Below are positions 45,357-54,288 of a stretch of 64,000 nt of DNA, in pieces. The DNA comes from Paenibacillus typhae (lineage in GTDB: Bacteria; Bacillota; Bacilli; Paenibacillales; Paenibacillaceae): contig NZ_FNDX01000008.1 in the NCBI RefSeq assembly GCF_900099765.1, positions 142,852 through 206,851 on the forward strand, read 5' to 3'. Under the pieces are notes generated by a model. That model saw nothing but the letters and a program-made list of their open reading frames with translations, was not told the DNA's origin and ran no database searches. The position numbers and the translations under genes are program-made. Each line of letters begins with the position of its first letter. Positions within the stretch are counted from its first letter, which is position 1.

Positions 45357-46247
45357 ATGAAAATCCGTAAAGCGATTATTCCCGCGGCTGGTCTGGGTAC
45401 CCGCTTCTTGCCTGCAACCAAAGCAATGCCCAAAGAAATGCTGCCGATTGTAGACAAGCCGACGATTCAATATATTGTCGAAGAAGCCGTTGCTTCCGGG
45501 ATTGAGGATATCATCATTGTAACGGGTAAGGGCAAGCGGGCAATTGAAGATCATTTCGACAATTCATTTGAGCTGGAGTTTAACCTGGCGGAGAAGCAGA
45601 AGTGGGAGCTGCTGGAGTCTGTACGCAAGTCTTCAGAGATGGCTGACATCCATTACATCCGTCAAAAAGAGCCGCGCGGCCTCGGACACGCCATCTGGTG
45701 CGCCCGCAAGTTCATCGGCAACGAGCCGTTTGCCGTGTTGCTCGGTGACGATATCGTTGAAGCAGACAAACCCTGCCTGAAGCAGATGATTGAAGTCTAC
45801 GAAGAATACAAATCCTCTATTGTAGGAGTCCAACCTGTACCTTGGGAAGAGGTATCCCGCTACGGTCTCGTAGACGGTACTCAACTGGCAGACCGTGTCT
45901 ATAAAGCCAACCGGCTGGTTGAAAAGCCTAAGCGTGAGGACGCTCCATCCAATCTGGCCATTCTGGGCCGTTATATCCTGACTCCGCGAATTTTTGATAT
46001 GCTGGGCGAACAGCAGGTAGGAGTAGGCGGCGAAATCCAGCTTACAGATGCGATTGCACGCTTGAGTGATGTAGAGCGGATTATTGCCTATGACTTTGAA
46101 GGCAGACGTCATGACGTCGGCGAGAAGATGGGCTTTATCCAGACGACCATTCATTATGCGCTGCAGCATGAGGAGCTTAAGGACGGTTTGCTGAACTATC
46201 TCAAAGAGATTATTGATAGTGAGGCGGCGAAGGCGGCTAAGCTGTAA
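45357..46247 (+). CDS. galU: UTP-glucose-1-phosphate uridylyltransferase
   Basis: This enzyme makes UDP-glucose, a precursor for teichoic acid decoration and exopolysaccharides. The 296 residues have the nucleotide-binding [20 protein letters not shown] (about 11-30), [21 protein letters not shown] (metal and sugar-phosphate binding), the VEKP motif and [10 protein letters not shown]. The GtaB name is used in B. subtilis for the same enzyme. Ribosome binding site AGAAGGAG. It flanks the surface-polysaccharide locus and has normal base composition, so it may be a core gene at the border. Confidence 0.94.
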   Translation: MKIRKAIIPAAGLGTRFLPATKAMPKEMLPIVDKPTIQYIVEEAVASGIEDIIIVTGKGKRAIEDHFDNSFELEFNLAEKQKWELLESVRKSSEMADIHYIRQKEPRGLGHAIWCARKFIGNEPFAVLLGDDIVEADKPCLKQMIEVYEEYKSSIVGVQPVPWEEVSRYGLVDGTQLADRVYKANRLVEKPKREDAPSNLAILGRYILTPRIFDMLGEQQVGVGGEIQLTDAIARLSDVERIIAYDFEGRRHDVGEKMGFIQTTIHYALQHEELKDGLLNYLKEIIDSEAAKAAKL

Positions 46248-46279
46248 AGGAATAATACAATTATTTATAAGCACAGGTT

Positions 46280-46329
46280 ACACAAAAAAGGGACAGGCGT
46301 ATTAACAGCCTTGTCCCTTTTTTGTGTGT
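46280..46329. terminator. Bidirectional terminator between galU and the ligase-like gene
   Basis: ACACAAAAAAGGGACAGGC pairs with GCCTTGTCCCTTTTTTGTGT around GTATTAACA. A- and T-runs flank the GC core on both sides, serving the convergent genes. Confidence 0.88.
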
Positions 46330-46337
46330 ATCCGTAA

Positions 46338-48794
46338 TTAGAACTGCATGGCAGCAATCGAATCAATTGCAGCTGCTTCCGCTGCATCAGCAGCAATCAA
46401 CAAGTCATAAATAGCCTGATCTTGTCCGCCGCTGCGCTTCAGTACAGCCAGGTACCAGCGGGCAATTTCGCGGTTAGTAGTGTCTGCGTAATCTTCGCTA
46501 AGACCTGATTTGAGAGTTGCAGCTGCAAGCTCATCATCTCCGGACATCAGCTGCAGCTTTCCTGCATTCAGTGCGATGCTAGGTGTAACGGAGAAAGGAC
46601 GCCCCTGAAGCTGTTCAGGCGGCAGTGTCTTTAAATGTTCTACTCCATCAACCACATGCTTATAAGCTGCGAGACCGGCAGTAATATATTCTTGCTTCTT
46701 GGCATCATCCTTCTGCTCATAAGCTGTGTAGCCCAAGGAGAAGGAACGGCTAATAATAGCATCATACCAGTCAATATCCCAGTAGAACTTATAAGCATTA
46801 TCCTCGTATACAGCAAAGGCAAGATCGCCTTGCCCTTTCAGATCGTAAATGCTGGCAAGCTGCTTCAGGATATCCTTGTTATAAGGCTCATCTTTCAGCG
46901 CGCGGGTTACAAGGTTATAAGCTTCATCCAGATACTGGGTATCCTTCGTCTGGTTAAAGACCTGCTGATCCATAGAGGAGAGGTAAAGTACCGATTCAGG
47001 ATGGTATGGACGTTTGTCCAGTGCCTTTACCAGCGGTGCTTTGATTTCTTCATAGGACTGGCTGACACCGACGAGATTCTTAGCATTCATTGCTGAAGTG
47101 CTGGAACTCAAATAATTAATGGAAAGGAAGAGAAGAAGGACAGTCCCAGCAGCAACTGCCGCCAGATAACCAATCCGGAGACCGGACTTGTTCCAGTTCC
47201 CGCGCAGTGCTTTACTATCCATTGCAGCCCCCATACCGGCCAGACTCAGGAAGACCAGAATGCCCATGAAAGCATAGCTTAAGTTGAAATCAAGTAAGCT
47301 GTGGACCAGAATGGACAATGCAATGATGTAGAAGAAGTAACCATTGGCAAAGTCATCCTTGTCACGCTTCAGATAGCCGCGGATATATTTGTAGAACACA
47401 TAGCCGATAAAACCTATAAACACGATGAAACCGATAATCCCGACCTCAATCAGATACTGCAGGAAGAAGTTATGCGCCTGACGGCTGGTGTAAGGGTTAT
47501 TCTGATACTGCTCATACAGGGATGCCCAGCCGCCGCCGCCGGCTCCAATGATGGGATAGTCTTTAACAACCTTCAGAGCATCCTTATAAAAAGTGAACCG
47601 TTCCAGCACGCTGTGCTGCTTAAAGTTAATGTTCTCCAGCCGGGTTTCGATGTTCGCAGGCAGAATGCTGCGTACGCTTGTCCCTATTAACAGGAAAGCT
47701 ACAATACCCACGAGAACGAGTGAGCCTAGCGGAAGCCAGAGACCGGTTCCTTTACGCGAACCCCAAGCGCCGAGCTTGTGCTCCAGCCAAGGTGCTACAT
47801 AACGTTGTATAACCCATCCGAGTCCCGCCACTACGAGTGATGCAACAATCAGGTAAGCCCAGCCTTCGAGGGCAGCCCCGGAAGTGAAAGCCGTATTCAG
47901 CTCCGTTCCCAGAGTAGTCAGCGGGTTGGTTACCGCCAGTGCAGCAATACCTGCAATGGCCAGGTGAATAATCCAGAGGATCTGCTGGGCCGGTTTGAGC
48001 AGGATCAGCAGCAGGATGAATACAACCGGCAGCATAACAAGTCCGCCGCGGGACAAAGTCAGCAGCAGGGAAACAATGATCGGTACAAGCATAAAACCGT
48101 GAGTCAGTGTCCCGTACCACTTTTTAGAGCGGATAAGGGCGAACACAGCGACAAACAGAAAAGCCATCAGAAAAGCCGCATAAGTATTCGCATATTGGAA
48201 AATGGAGGTCAGACGCAGACCATTGGAGTCAGTCATTACGGCATCCAAATATTTTCCGCCGCGCACCGTATTCGAGAACCATCCAACCAAGCCTCCGGCA
48301 AATTTCGCGCCGCCCAGCCAGTTAATCAGTCCAAACATTACAATAAAATAGGAAATGGCAAGAACCGCATTCTGTATGACAACATTTAGTTGCTTTTGCT
48401 TGAGTAAATATAACGCTATAATGAATATTGCGATGTACATGCTCTGTATAAGCAGCAGATTCATCGCCATATAATGCGAAGCTGCGCCAAAGAGCGACAA
48501 CGCATACGTTATAGGAAGCAGTAAAGCCGCAACTGCGATTAAGTCACGCTGCTCCTCAAGCTTGAACTTTGTAAAATACAAGCCCATCCAGAGCAGCAGC
48601 AGCAAACTGCTAAGCAGAGAAGCTATGTATATCGGCTTTTCAAAGTCCAACTGCTGTCCGTTAAACAAGCCAACCTGGAACGGGGTCCAGATCAAGAACA
48701 AAATTAAAGCTACAGCCAATGCCCACACCGGGCTGGATATCTTTTCAACATTTCTCGACTGAGCTGCATTTTTACCGTATACTGGTTTCGACAC
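46338..48794 (-). CDS. O-antigen ligase/polymerase-family membrane protein with C-terminal TPRs
   Basis: This 818-residue protein has about 12 transmembrane segments (residues 20-560) with the large extracytoplasmic loop typical of the Wzy/WaaL family, and a C-terminal soluble part (about 570-818) with TPR-like helix pairs (YLDEAYNLVTRALKDEPYNK, LASIYDLKGQGDLAFAVYED). Proteins of this build (WsaB, WsfB) are the proposed transferases that link S-layer glycans to protein in Geobacillus and Paenibacillus. A polymerase role is less likely, as chain export here is of the ABC type. The GTG start has AAAGGAGAT upstream. It is divergent from the exporter genes and has normal base composition. Confidence 0.8.
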   Translation of the reverse strand: MSKPVYGKNAAQSRNVEKISSPVWALAVALILFLIWTPFQVGLFNGQQLDFEKPIYIASLLSSLLLLLWMGLYFTKFKLEEQRDLIAVAALLLPITYALSLFGAASHYMAMNLLLIQSMYIAIFIIALYLLKQKQLNVVIQNAVLAISYFIVMFGLINWLGGAKFAGGLVGWFSNTVRGGKYLDAVMTDSNGLRLTSIFQYANTYAAFLMAFLFVAVFALIRSKKWYGTLTHGFMLVPIIVSLLLTLSRGGLVMLPVVFILLLILLKPAQQILWIIHLAIAGIAALAVTNPLTTLGTELNTAFTSGAALEGWAYLIVASLVVAGLGWVIQRYVAPWLEHKLGAWGSRKGTGLWLPLGSLVLVGIVAFLLIGTSVRSILPANIETRLENINFKQHSVLERFTFYKDALKVVKDYPIIGAGGGGWASLYEQYQNNPYTSRQAHNFFLQYLIEVGIIGFIVFIGFIGYVFYKYIRGYLKRDKDDFANGYFFYIIALSILVHSLLDFNLSYAFMGILVFLSLAGMGAAMDSKALRGNWNKSGLRIGYLAAVAAGTVLLLFLSINYLSSSTSAMNAKNLVGVSQSYEEIKAPLVKALDKRPYHPESVLYLSSMDQQVFNQTKDTQYLDEAYNLVTRALKDEPYNKDILKQLASIYDLKGQGDLAFAVYEDNAYKFYWDIDWYDAIISRSFSLGYTAYEQKDDAKKQEYITAGLAAYKHVVDGVEHLKTLPPEQLQGRPFSVTPSIALNAGKLQLMSGDDELAAATLKSGLSEDYADTTNREIARWYLAVLKRSGGQDQAIYDLLIAADAAEAAAIDSIAAMQF

Positions 48795-48827
48795 GTTTTA
48801 ATCTCCTTTTCCTGTAGGTACGACAAT

Positions 48828-48836
48828 ATTTTAGCA
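48828..48836 (-). promoter_or_regulatory. Candidate extended -10 promoter of the ligase-like gene
   Basis: On the minus strand TGCTAAAAT gives an extended -10 (TGN plus TAAAAT) in the 92-base divergent gap. No clear -35 is present. Confidence 0.4.
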
Positions 48837-48886
48837 TACTGCGAACTTCCATTACTACTAAATACGAAATGAACAAGAGGGAAATC

Positions 48887-49669
48887 ATGGTAGAAAAGTT
48901 AAAGAAGACAAATAAGCTTATTTTTGAATTATCAAAGAGTGACTTTAAAAAAAGATATTTAGGCTCCTATCTAGGAGTAATATGGGCCTTTATTCAGCCC
49001 TTAATTTCATTATTATTGTTTTGGTTTGTTTTTCAAGTGGGTTTCAGAAATACACCCATAGATGATGCTCCTTTTATTCTGTGGTTGGCCTGCGCTATTA
49101 TTCCGTGGAATTTTTTTGCAGACGCAGTTCAAACTTCCACAAATTCCGTGCTTGAAAATAATTTTCTGGTTAAAAAAGTAGTATTTAAATTGGAAATTCT
49201 GCCAGTTATAAAAATTTATTCGGCACTTTTCGTGCATCTATTCTTTATAGTATTTCTGTTTGCAATGTTTTTTATATATGACTATGGATTCTCCTTGTAT
49301 TACTTGCAAATCTTTTATTATTTATTTGCGAGCATTCTTCTTGTTTTGGGGATTTCATGGATCACGAGCTCAGTAGTGCTGTTCTTTAAAGATACGGCTC
49401 AAATAGTCATTATGTTTGTACAATTCGGTTTTTGGTTAACGCCGATATTTTACTCAATAAATACGATACCTGAACGCTTTAGATTTTTATTGAAAATAAA
49501 TCCAATGTATTACATTACGGATGGTTATAGAAGGATGTTTATTTACCGCCAGTGGTTCTGGCAGGATATGAAGCTTACCGTTTATTTTTGGACAGTAACG
49601 CTTATATTGCTGGTTACAGGGTATTTCCTTTATCGAAAGTTAAAGCCGCATTTTGCAGACGTAATGTAA
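48887..49669 (+). CDS. ABC-2 glycan exporter permease (Wzm/TagG-like)
   Basis: This is the membrane part of an exporter that flips a finished lipid-linked polysaccharide. The ATG at 48887 (260 residues) is preferred over 48869 because AAGAGGGAA lies just upstream. About six transmembrane segments are present, after an amphipathic start (KLIFELSKSDFKKRYLGSYL) typical of Wzm/TagG. GVIWAFIQPLISLLLFW and LTPIFYSINTIPERFR are family blocks. The ATPase gene follows after 11 bases. This is the first gene of the AT-rich part of the locus. Confidence 0.9.
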   Translation: MVEKLKKTNKLIFELSKSDFKKRYLGSYLGVIWAFIQPLISLLLFWFVFQVGFRNTPIDDAPFILWLACAIIPWNFFADAVQTSTNSVLENNFLVKKVVFKLEILPVIKIYSALFVHLFFIVFLFAMFFIYDYGFSLYYLQIFYYLFASILLVLGISWITSSVVLFFKDTAQIVIMFVQFGFWLTPIFYSINTIPERFRFLLKINPMYYITDGYRRMFIYRQWFWQDMKLTVYFWTVTLILLVTGYFLYRKLKPHFADVM

Positions 49670-49680
49670 GGGAGATTAAT

Positions 49681-50964
49681 ATGGGACAAATGAATGCTAT
49701 TGAGGTGAAAGACCTCACTAAAATATATAAACTTTATAACAAACAAACGGACCGGCTTAAAGAAACGCTTAGCTTATCCAAAAAGAAATATCATAAAGAT
49801 TTTAAAGCGCTGAACCGGATCTCATTTAATGTGAAAACAGGCGAATGTTTGGGTATAATCGGGAAAAACGGATCGGGAAAGTCTACATTGTTGAAGATCT
49901 TAACAGGTGTTCTTACTCCGACTTCCGGTGCCATAGATGTAACGGGAAAAATATCTGCTTTGTTGGAATTGGGAGCAGGATTTAATCCTGATCTCACAGG
50001 TATGGAGAACATCTATTTAAACGGTACAATAATGGGGTATTCCCACTCTGAGATGAGTGAGAAGGTAGACGGCATTCTTGCTTTTGCTGATATTGGTGAG
50101 TTTATACATCAACCTGTTAAATCTTACTCAAGCGGGATGTTTGTTCGGCTTGCCTTTGCCGTGGCCATAAATGTTGAACCGGATATCCTGATCATTGATG
50201 AGGCATTAAGTGTAGGAGATTTAAGATTTCAGCAAAAATGTTATCGTAAAATAGATGAGCTGAAAAAGACAAAAACAGTCTTATTTGTCACTCATGATTT
50301 ATCTGTGATTAATAAATATTGTGACCGTGTTCTGTGGATTAATGAAGGGATTTTACTTGAAGACGGAGATCCGAAAATGATTTCTAAAAAATATCAGGCC
50401 TTTATGATTGGCGCGGATTTCAAAAAAATCAATTTCAAAGAGCAGGTTGAAGCTGCAGGAAGTGTTGTTCCTGGAATTGAAGATGAGATCGATTCTTTAA
50501 ATGATGAGTTGGATGTTATGGGTGATGATAAGGCGATGATTACCGGCATATCCCTGCTTGATTCGATTACCGGAGAAAAGACGAGTGTGGTTGAAGGTAA
50601 TCAGGAATTGAGACTTCTATTGAAGATTGATGTGCTGCAAAAATTAGAGGACCCGATTGTCGGCTTTTCTATAAAGGATCGTTTAGGAACGATCATTAGC
50701 CAGACCAACAGCTATGTGCTAGGGAGTGACCTGGCAACACTTCATCCTAATAAAAATAATGTGTTCAGTTTTGACTTTCGTTTTCCAAATCTGAATCACG
50801 GACAGTATACGATTTCTCCTGCTATTGCTTCCGGTACTCAAGAAGACCACCGTCAGCATAGCTGGGTTCATGATGCACTGGTGCTTCAGGTTCTTCCTCT
50901 TGGCTATGAAGAGTTAAGTGGTATAGTTCATTTAAGTGATGTTATATTTTCATCTTTAAAGTAG
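49681..50964 (+). CDS. ABC glycan exporter ATPase with C-terminal carbohydrate-binding domain (Wzt-like)
   Basis: This is the ATPase of the exporter. The ATG at 49681 (427 residues) has AAGGGAG upstream; the frame is open further into the permease gene but lacks a site there. The ATPase region (1-250) has Walker A GKNGSGKST, signature YSSGMFVRLAFA and Walker B ILIIDEALSVGD, as in Wzt/TagH. Residues about 290-427 form a beta-rich Wzt_C-type domain (ITGISLLDSITGEK, PNLNHGQYTISPAIASG), which in other systems binds the glycan end group and couples termination to export. The glycan is therefore probably completed, and perhaps capped, in the cytoplasm. Confidence 0.92.
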   Translation: MGQMNAIEVKDLTKIYKLYNKQTDRLKETLSLSKKKYHKDFKALNRISFNVKTGECLGIIGKNGSGKSTLLKILTGVLTPTSGAIDVTGKISALLELGAGFNPDLTGMENIYLNGTIMGYSHSEMSEKVDGILAFADIGEFIHQPVKSYSSGMFVRLAFAVAINVEPDILIIDEALSVGDLRFQQKCYRKIDELKKTKTVLFVTHDLSVINKYCDRVLWINEGILLEDGDPKMISKKYQAFMIGADFKKINFKEQVEAAGSVVPGIEDEIDSLNDELDVMGDDKAMITGISLLDSITGEKTSVVEGNQELRLLLKIDVLQKLEDPIVGFSIKDRLGTIISQTNSYVLGSDLATLHPNKNNVFSFDFRFPNLNHGQYTISPAIASGTQEDHRQHSWVHDALVLQVLPLGYEELSGIVHLSDVIFSSLK

Positions 50965-50979
50965 AGGGCGGCGATTGAA

Positions 50980-53900
50980 TTGGATTTTACAGGTGAACGC
51001 TTTATTCCGGGGGTAACGGATAAGGAATTAGAAATAGAGCATTTTCAGCGATATAAAATTTTGCAGGATTTTGTGAAGGGCAAGCGGGTTTTGGATGCAG
51101 CCTGCGGAGAAGGGTATGGGGCCTATTGGCTCTCCAAAGTGGCTGCTTCAGTTGAAGGCATAGATATAAGCCCGGAAACTATAAAGAGTGCCCAGTTGAA
51201 ATATGACAAGGGGAATTTGAATTTTTCTTTAGGCAGTATTGATCAACTACCTTTTGAGGATAATTCTTTTGATGTTGTGGTTTCTTTTGAAACCCTTGAA
51301 CATGTAAATGAAAAAATGCAATTCGATTTTTTGTCCGAAGTAAAAAGAGTGCTAACCAGCGGCGGTACTTTAGTTATCTCTACGCCTAATAAACGATTTT
51401 ATTCGGATTTGCCCCAGTATATTAATCCCTTCCATGTTAAAGAGCTGTATAAAGATGAGTTTATCGAATTGCTCCAACACTTTTATAAAACGGTGAATAT
51501 TGCTTCACAGCGGTTTGAAGTAGCCAGTGTAATCGATTCCGAGAATGCGACTGGAGAGCTTTATGTAGGAATAAATGATTTGTCCGATAGTGAAGTTTAT
51601 CAGAAATATATGATCGCCTTTTGTTCGGATGTTGCAGAAAATGCAGCACCCATAGCCTCAGTGGGGGTGTTTACTGGTAAATATAATGATGTGTTATCCA
51701 GAGTGTTATCGTTACAGGATGAAGTAGAGGAGCGGAATCAACATATCGTAAATCTGGATCAAGAAATAGACATTCTTCGTGATAATTCCAGTTCCAGAAT
51801 TAATGAGTTGGGTGCCCAGTTGCTTGCAAAAGGTAATCAATTGGAAGTGTTGGAGGAAAAGTTGCAGGAAGCAACAACTGAAATTACAGAACGCACAGCA
51901 GAAATTACAAAGCGTACAGCGGAGATTGCAAAGCATACAGCGGAAATCCAAAAGCTTACTAATGACCTTGAAGCTGTGAAAATTGAACTTAATAACAAAA
52001 GAGGACATATCGAACTTTTATTGCAAAAAGATCGTGAGCTTAAAAATATACACTCTTCCACCGGATGGAAAGTTTTACGCAGCTACTACAAGTTCAGGGA
52101 TTCACTTATTCCTATGGACAGCAAAAGGAGAGTTATTGGGAAACTGGCTGTTAAAACGTTAAGGCACCCAAGACTAATGTTTTCTAAACTGAATAAAGGT
52201 AATCTGAAAAAATTTAAATATTATCTTGAAACTGAAGATGCCAACCGTCTGGAAGGGCGGCTAAACACTTTTGTAGAGCGGCATAATACTGTAGAGGAGA
52301 AGGATCTGCAAGTTCAGTTGTATACTGCTGAAGAATATGGAAAACTGCTGTTTACTGACTATGAGAACCCTCAGGTATCAATCATTATTCCTGTATACAA
52401 TCAATGGAACTACACCTATTCCTGTCTTGCCTCTATTTTGAAGAATACTGCGGATGTTTCCTATGAAGTTATTATAGCTGATGATATGTCTACGGATGAG
52501 ACTGTTAATATTGCGGACTATGTGGAAAATGTAACAGTGGTCAGAGATGGTGTGAATAGAGGTTTTCTGCTCAATTGCAATAATGCTGCGAAGCATGCAC
52601 GCGGGAAGTTTATATTTTTCCTGAATAATGATACTAGTGTTCAACCGGAGTGGTTAAGCTCTTTAGTAAAACTTGCAGATTCTAATGAGAATATTGGCAT
52701 GGTTGGCTCAAAACTGGTTTATCCGGATGGAAGATTACAAGAAGCCGGTGGGATCATATGGAACGATGCAAGCGGATGGAATTATGGCCGCTTAGATGAT
52801 CCGGAAAAGCCCGAATATAACTATGTTAAAGAGGTGGATTATATATCAGGTGCCGCCATACTGATCAGAACCTCGATTTGGGAAGAATTAGGAGGGTTTG
52901 ATGAAAGGTATGTACCTGCCTACTTTGAAGATTCTGATCTGGCATTTGAAATCCGGAACCGGGGTTACAAAGTATTACTGCAGCCTAAATCCGTAGTTGT
53001 GCATTTTGAAGGGATTTCTCACGGAACTGATACGAATAGCGGTATTAAGAGCTATCAAGTTAAGAATAAAGAAAAATTCCTGGAAAAATGGAACTCTGTT
53101 CTGAGTAAAGAACATTATTCCAATGCTGAACATGTTTTTTGGGCGAGAGATCGGAGCGGGAGACGAAAAACAATTGTTGTAGTTGATCATTATGTTCCAC
53201 ATTATGATAAAGATGCAGGTGGACGTTGTACCTATTTCTACTTGAAGCTTTTCGTATCATTAGGCTATCACGTTATTTTTATCGGGGATAACTACTTCAA
53301 ACATGAGCCTTACACTTCTGAATTGCAATCTTTGGGGGTTGAAGTGCTCTACGGTGACTACTATGCCAAAAATATCACTAAATGGATTAAGGCTAATGGT
53401 TCTTATATTGACTATGTTTATTTGAATCGTCCGCACATCTCAGTAAAATATATGAGTGAATTCAAAAAATTAACCCGGGCTAAGATTGTATACTTCGGGC
53501 ATGATTTGCATTATCTGCGTGAAATGAGAAATTATGAGCTGACTAAAAATCCGAGCTTATTAAAGTCTTCAGAAGACTGGAAAAAAATTGAGTTTGGATT
53601 AATAAACGATGCTGATGTAATTCACGTAGTAGGCTCATATGAACAGGGGATTTTACAGAAAGAATTTCCGGATAAGCCTGTTAGAAACATTCCTTTGTTC
53701 CCTTACGGGGATTCCTATGGGGAACGGGCTACGATTAACGGCTTTAATGAAAGAAAGGATCTCTTGTTTGTCGGAGGGTTTAATCATACCCCTAACTATG
53801 ATGGAGTGATCTGGTTCTTAAATGAGGTGTTTCCGATTATTAAGGAGCAGGATCCGGATATTAAGCTGTACATTGTTGGATCAAACCCTCCTGAAGATTT

Positions 53901-54288
53901 AAAAGCAAAGGCTACAGAAGACATTATTGTGACAGGCTTTGTGACAGATGCAGAACTGGAGAATTATTATAATGTATCCAGGCTTGTAGTAGTACCTTTG
54001 CGGTATGGTGCTGGAGTCAAAGGCAAGGTTGTTGAAGCTTTGTACTATCAGGTTCCAGTCATTACTACATCAATTGGGGCTGAGGGGCTAGAAGATGCGG
54101 ATACTGTAATGTTGATCCAAGATGAAGCTTCAGAATTTGCCGGATCTATAATGCATCTATATGAAACTAAGGATGAGTGGACTAAATACTCTCATGCATG
54201 TAAAGGATATGTCGAGCAGTATTTTTCAATTAATACAGCAAAAAAAATCATATCTTACGATATAATTAATCAGGAGAATACCGAATGA
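50980..54288 (+). CDS. Multidomain methyltransferase-glycosyltransferase
   Basis: This 1102-residue protein has four parts. Residues about 1-160 are a class I SAM methyltransferase (VLDAACGEGYGAYWLSK at 38-54, EHVNE later). Residues about 225-350 form a coiled coil with four near-identical heptads (TEITERT, AEITKRT, AEIAKHT, AEIQKLT). Residues about 460-700 are a GT2 transferase (VSIIIPVYNQWNYTYSC, FFLNNDTSVQ, PAYFEDSDLAFEIRNRG). Residues about 745-1095 are GT4/GT1-like (HYDKDAGGRCTYF, LFVGGFNHTPNYDG, PLRYGAGVKGKVVEALY). It plausibly builds, measures and methyl-caps the chain, like WbdD/WbdA-type systems, but this is inference. TTG start with GAGGGCGGCG upstream. Confidence 0.85.
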   Translation: MDFTGERFIPGVTDKELEIEHFQRYKILQDFVKGKRVLDAACGEGYGAYWLSKVAASVEGIDISPETIKSAQLKYDKGNLNFSLGSIDQLPFEDNSFDVVVSFETLEHVNEKMQFDFLSEVKRVLTSGGTLVISTPNKRFYSDLPQYINPFHVKELYKDEFIELLQHFYKTVNIASQRFEVASVIDSENATGELYVGINDLSDSEVYQKYMIAFCSDVAENAAPIASVGVFTGKYNDVLSRVLSLQDEVEERNQHIVNLDQEIDILRDNSSSRINELGAQLLAKGNQLEVLEEKLQEATTEITERTAEITKRTAEIAKHTAEIQKLTNDLEAVKIELNNKRGHIELLLQKDRELKNIHSSTGWKVLRSYYKFRDSLIPMDSKRRVIGKLAVKTLRHPRLMFSKLNKGNLKKFKYYLETEDANRLEGRLNTFVERHNTVEEKDLQVQLYTAEEYGKLLFTDYENPQVSIIIPVYNQWNYTYSCLASILKNTADVSYEVIIADDMSTDETVNIADYVENVTVVRDGVNRGFLLNCNNAAKHARGKFIFFLNNDTSVQPEWLSSLVKLADSNENIGMVGSKLVYPDGRLQEAGGIIWNDASGWNYGRLDDPEKPEYNYVKEVDYISGAAILIRTSIWEELGGFDERYVPAYFEDSDLAFEIRNRGYKVLLQPKSVVVHFEGISHGTDTNSGIKSYQVKNKEKFLEKWNSVLSKEHYSNAEHVFWARDRSGRRKTIVVVDHYVPHYDKDAGGRCTYFYLKLFVSLGYHVIFIGDNYFKHEPYTSELQSLGVEVLYGDYYAKNITKWIKANGSYIDYVYLNRPHISVKYMSEFKKLTRAKIVYFGHDLHYLREMRNYELTKNPSLLKSSEDWKKIEFGLINDADVIHVVGSYEQGILQKEFPDKPVRNIPLFPYGDSYGERATINGFNERKDLLFVGGFNHTPNYDGVIWFLNEVFPIIKEQDPDIKLYIVGSNPPEDLKAKATEDIIVTGFVTDAELENYYNVSRLVVVPLRYGAGVKGKVVEALYYQVPVITTSIGAEGLEDADTVMLIQDEASEFAGSIMHLYETKDEWTKYSHACKGYVEQYFSINTAKKIISYDIINQENTE

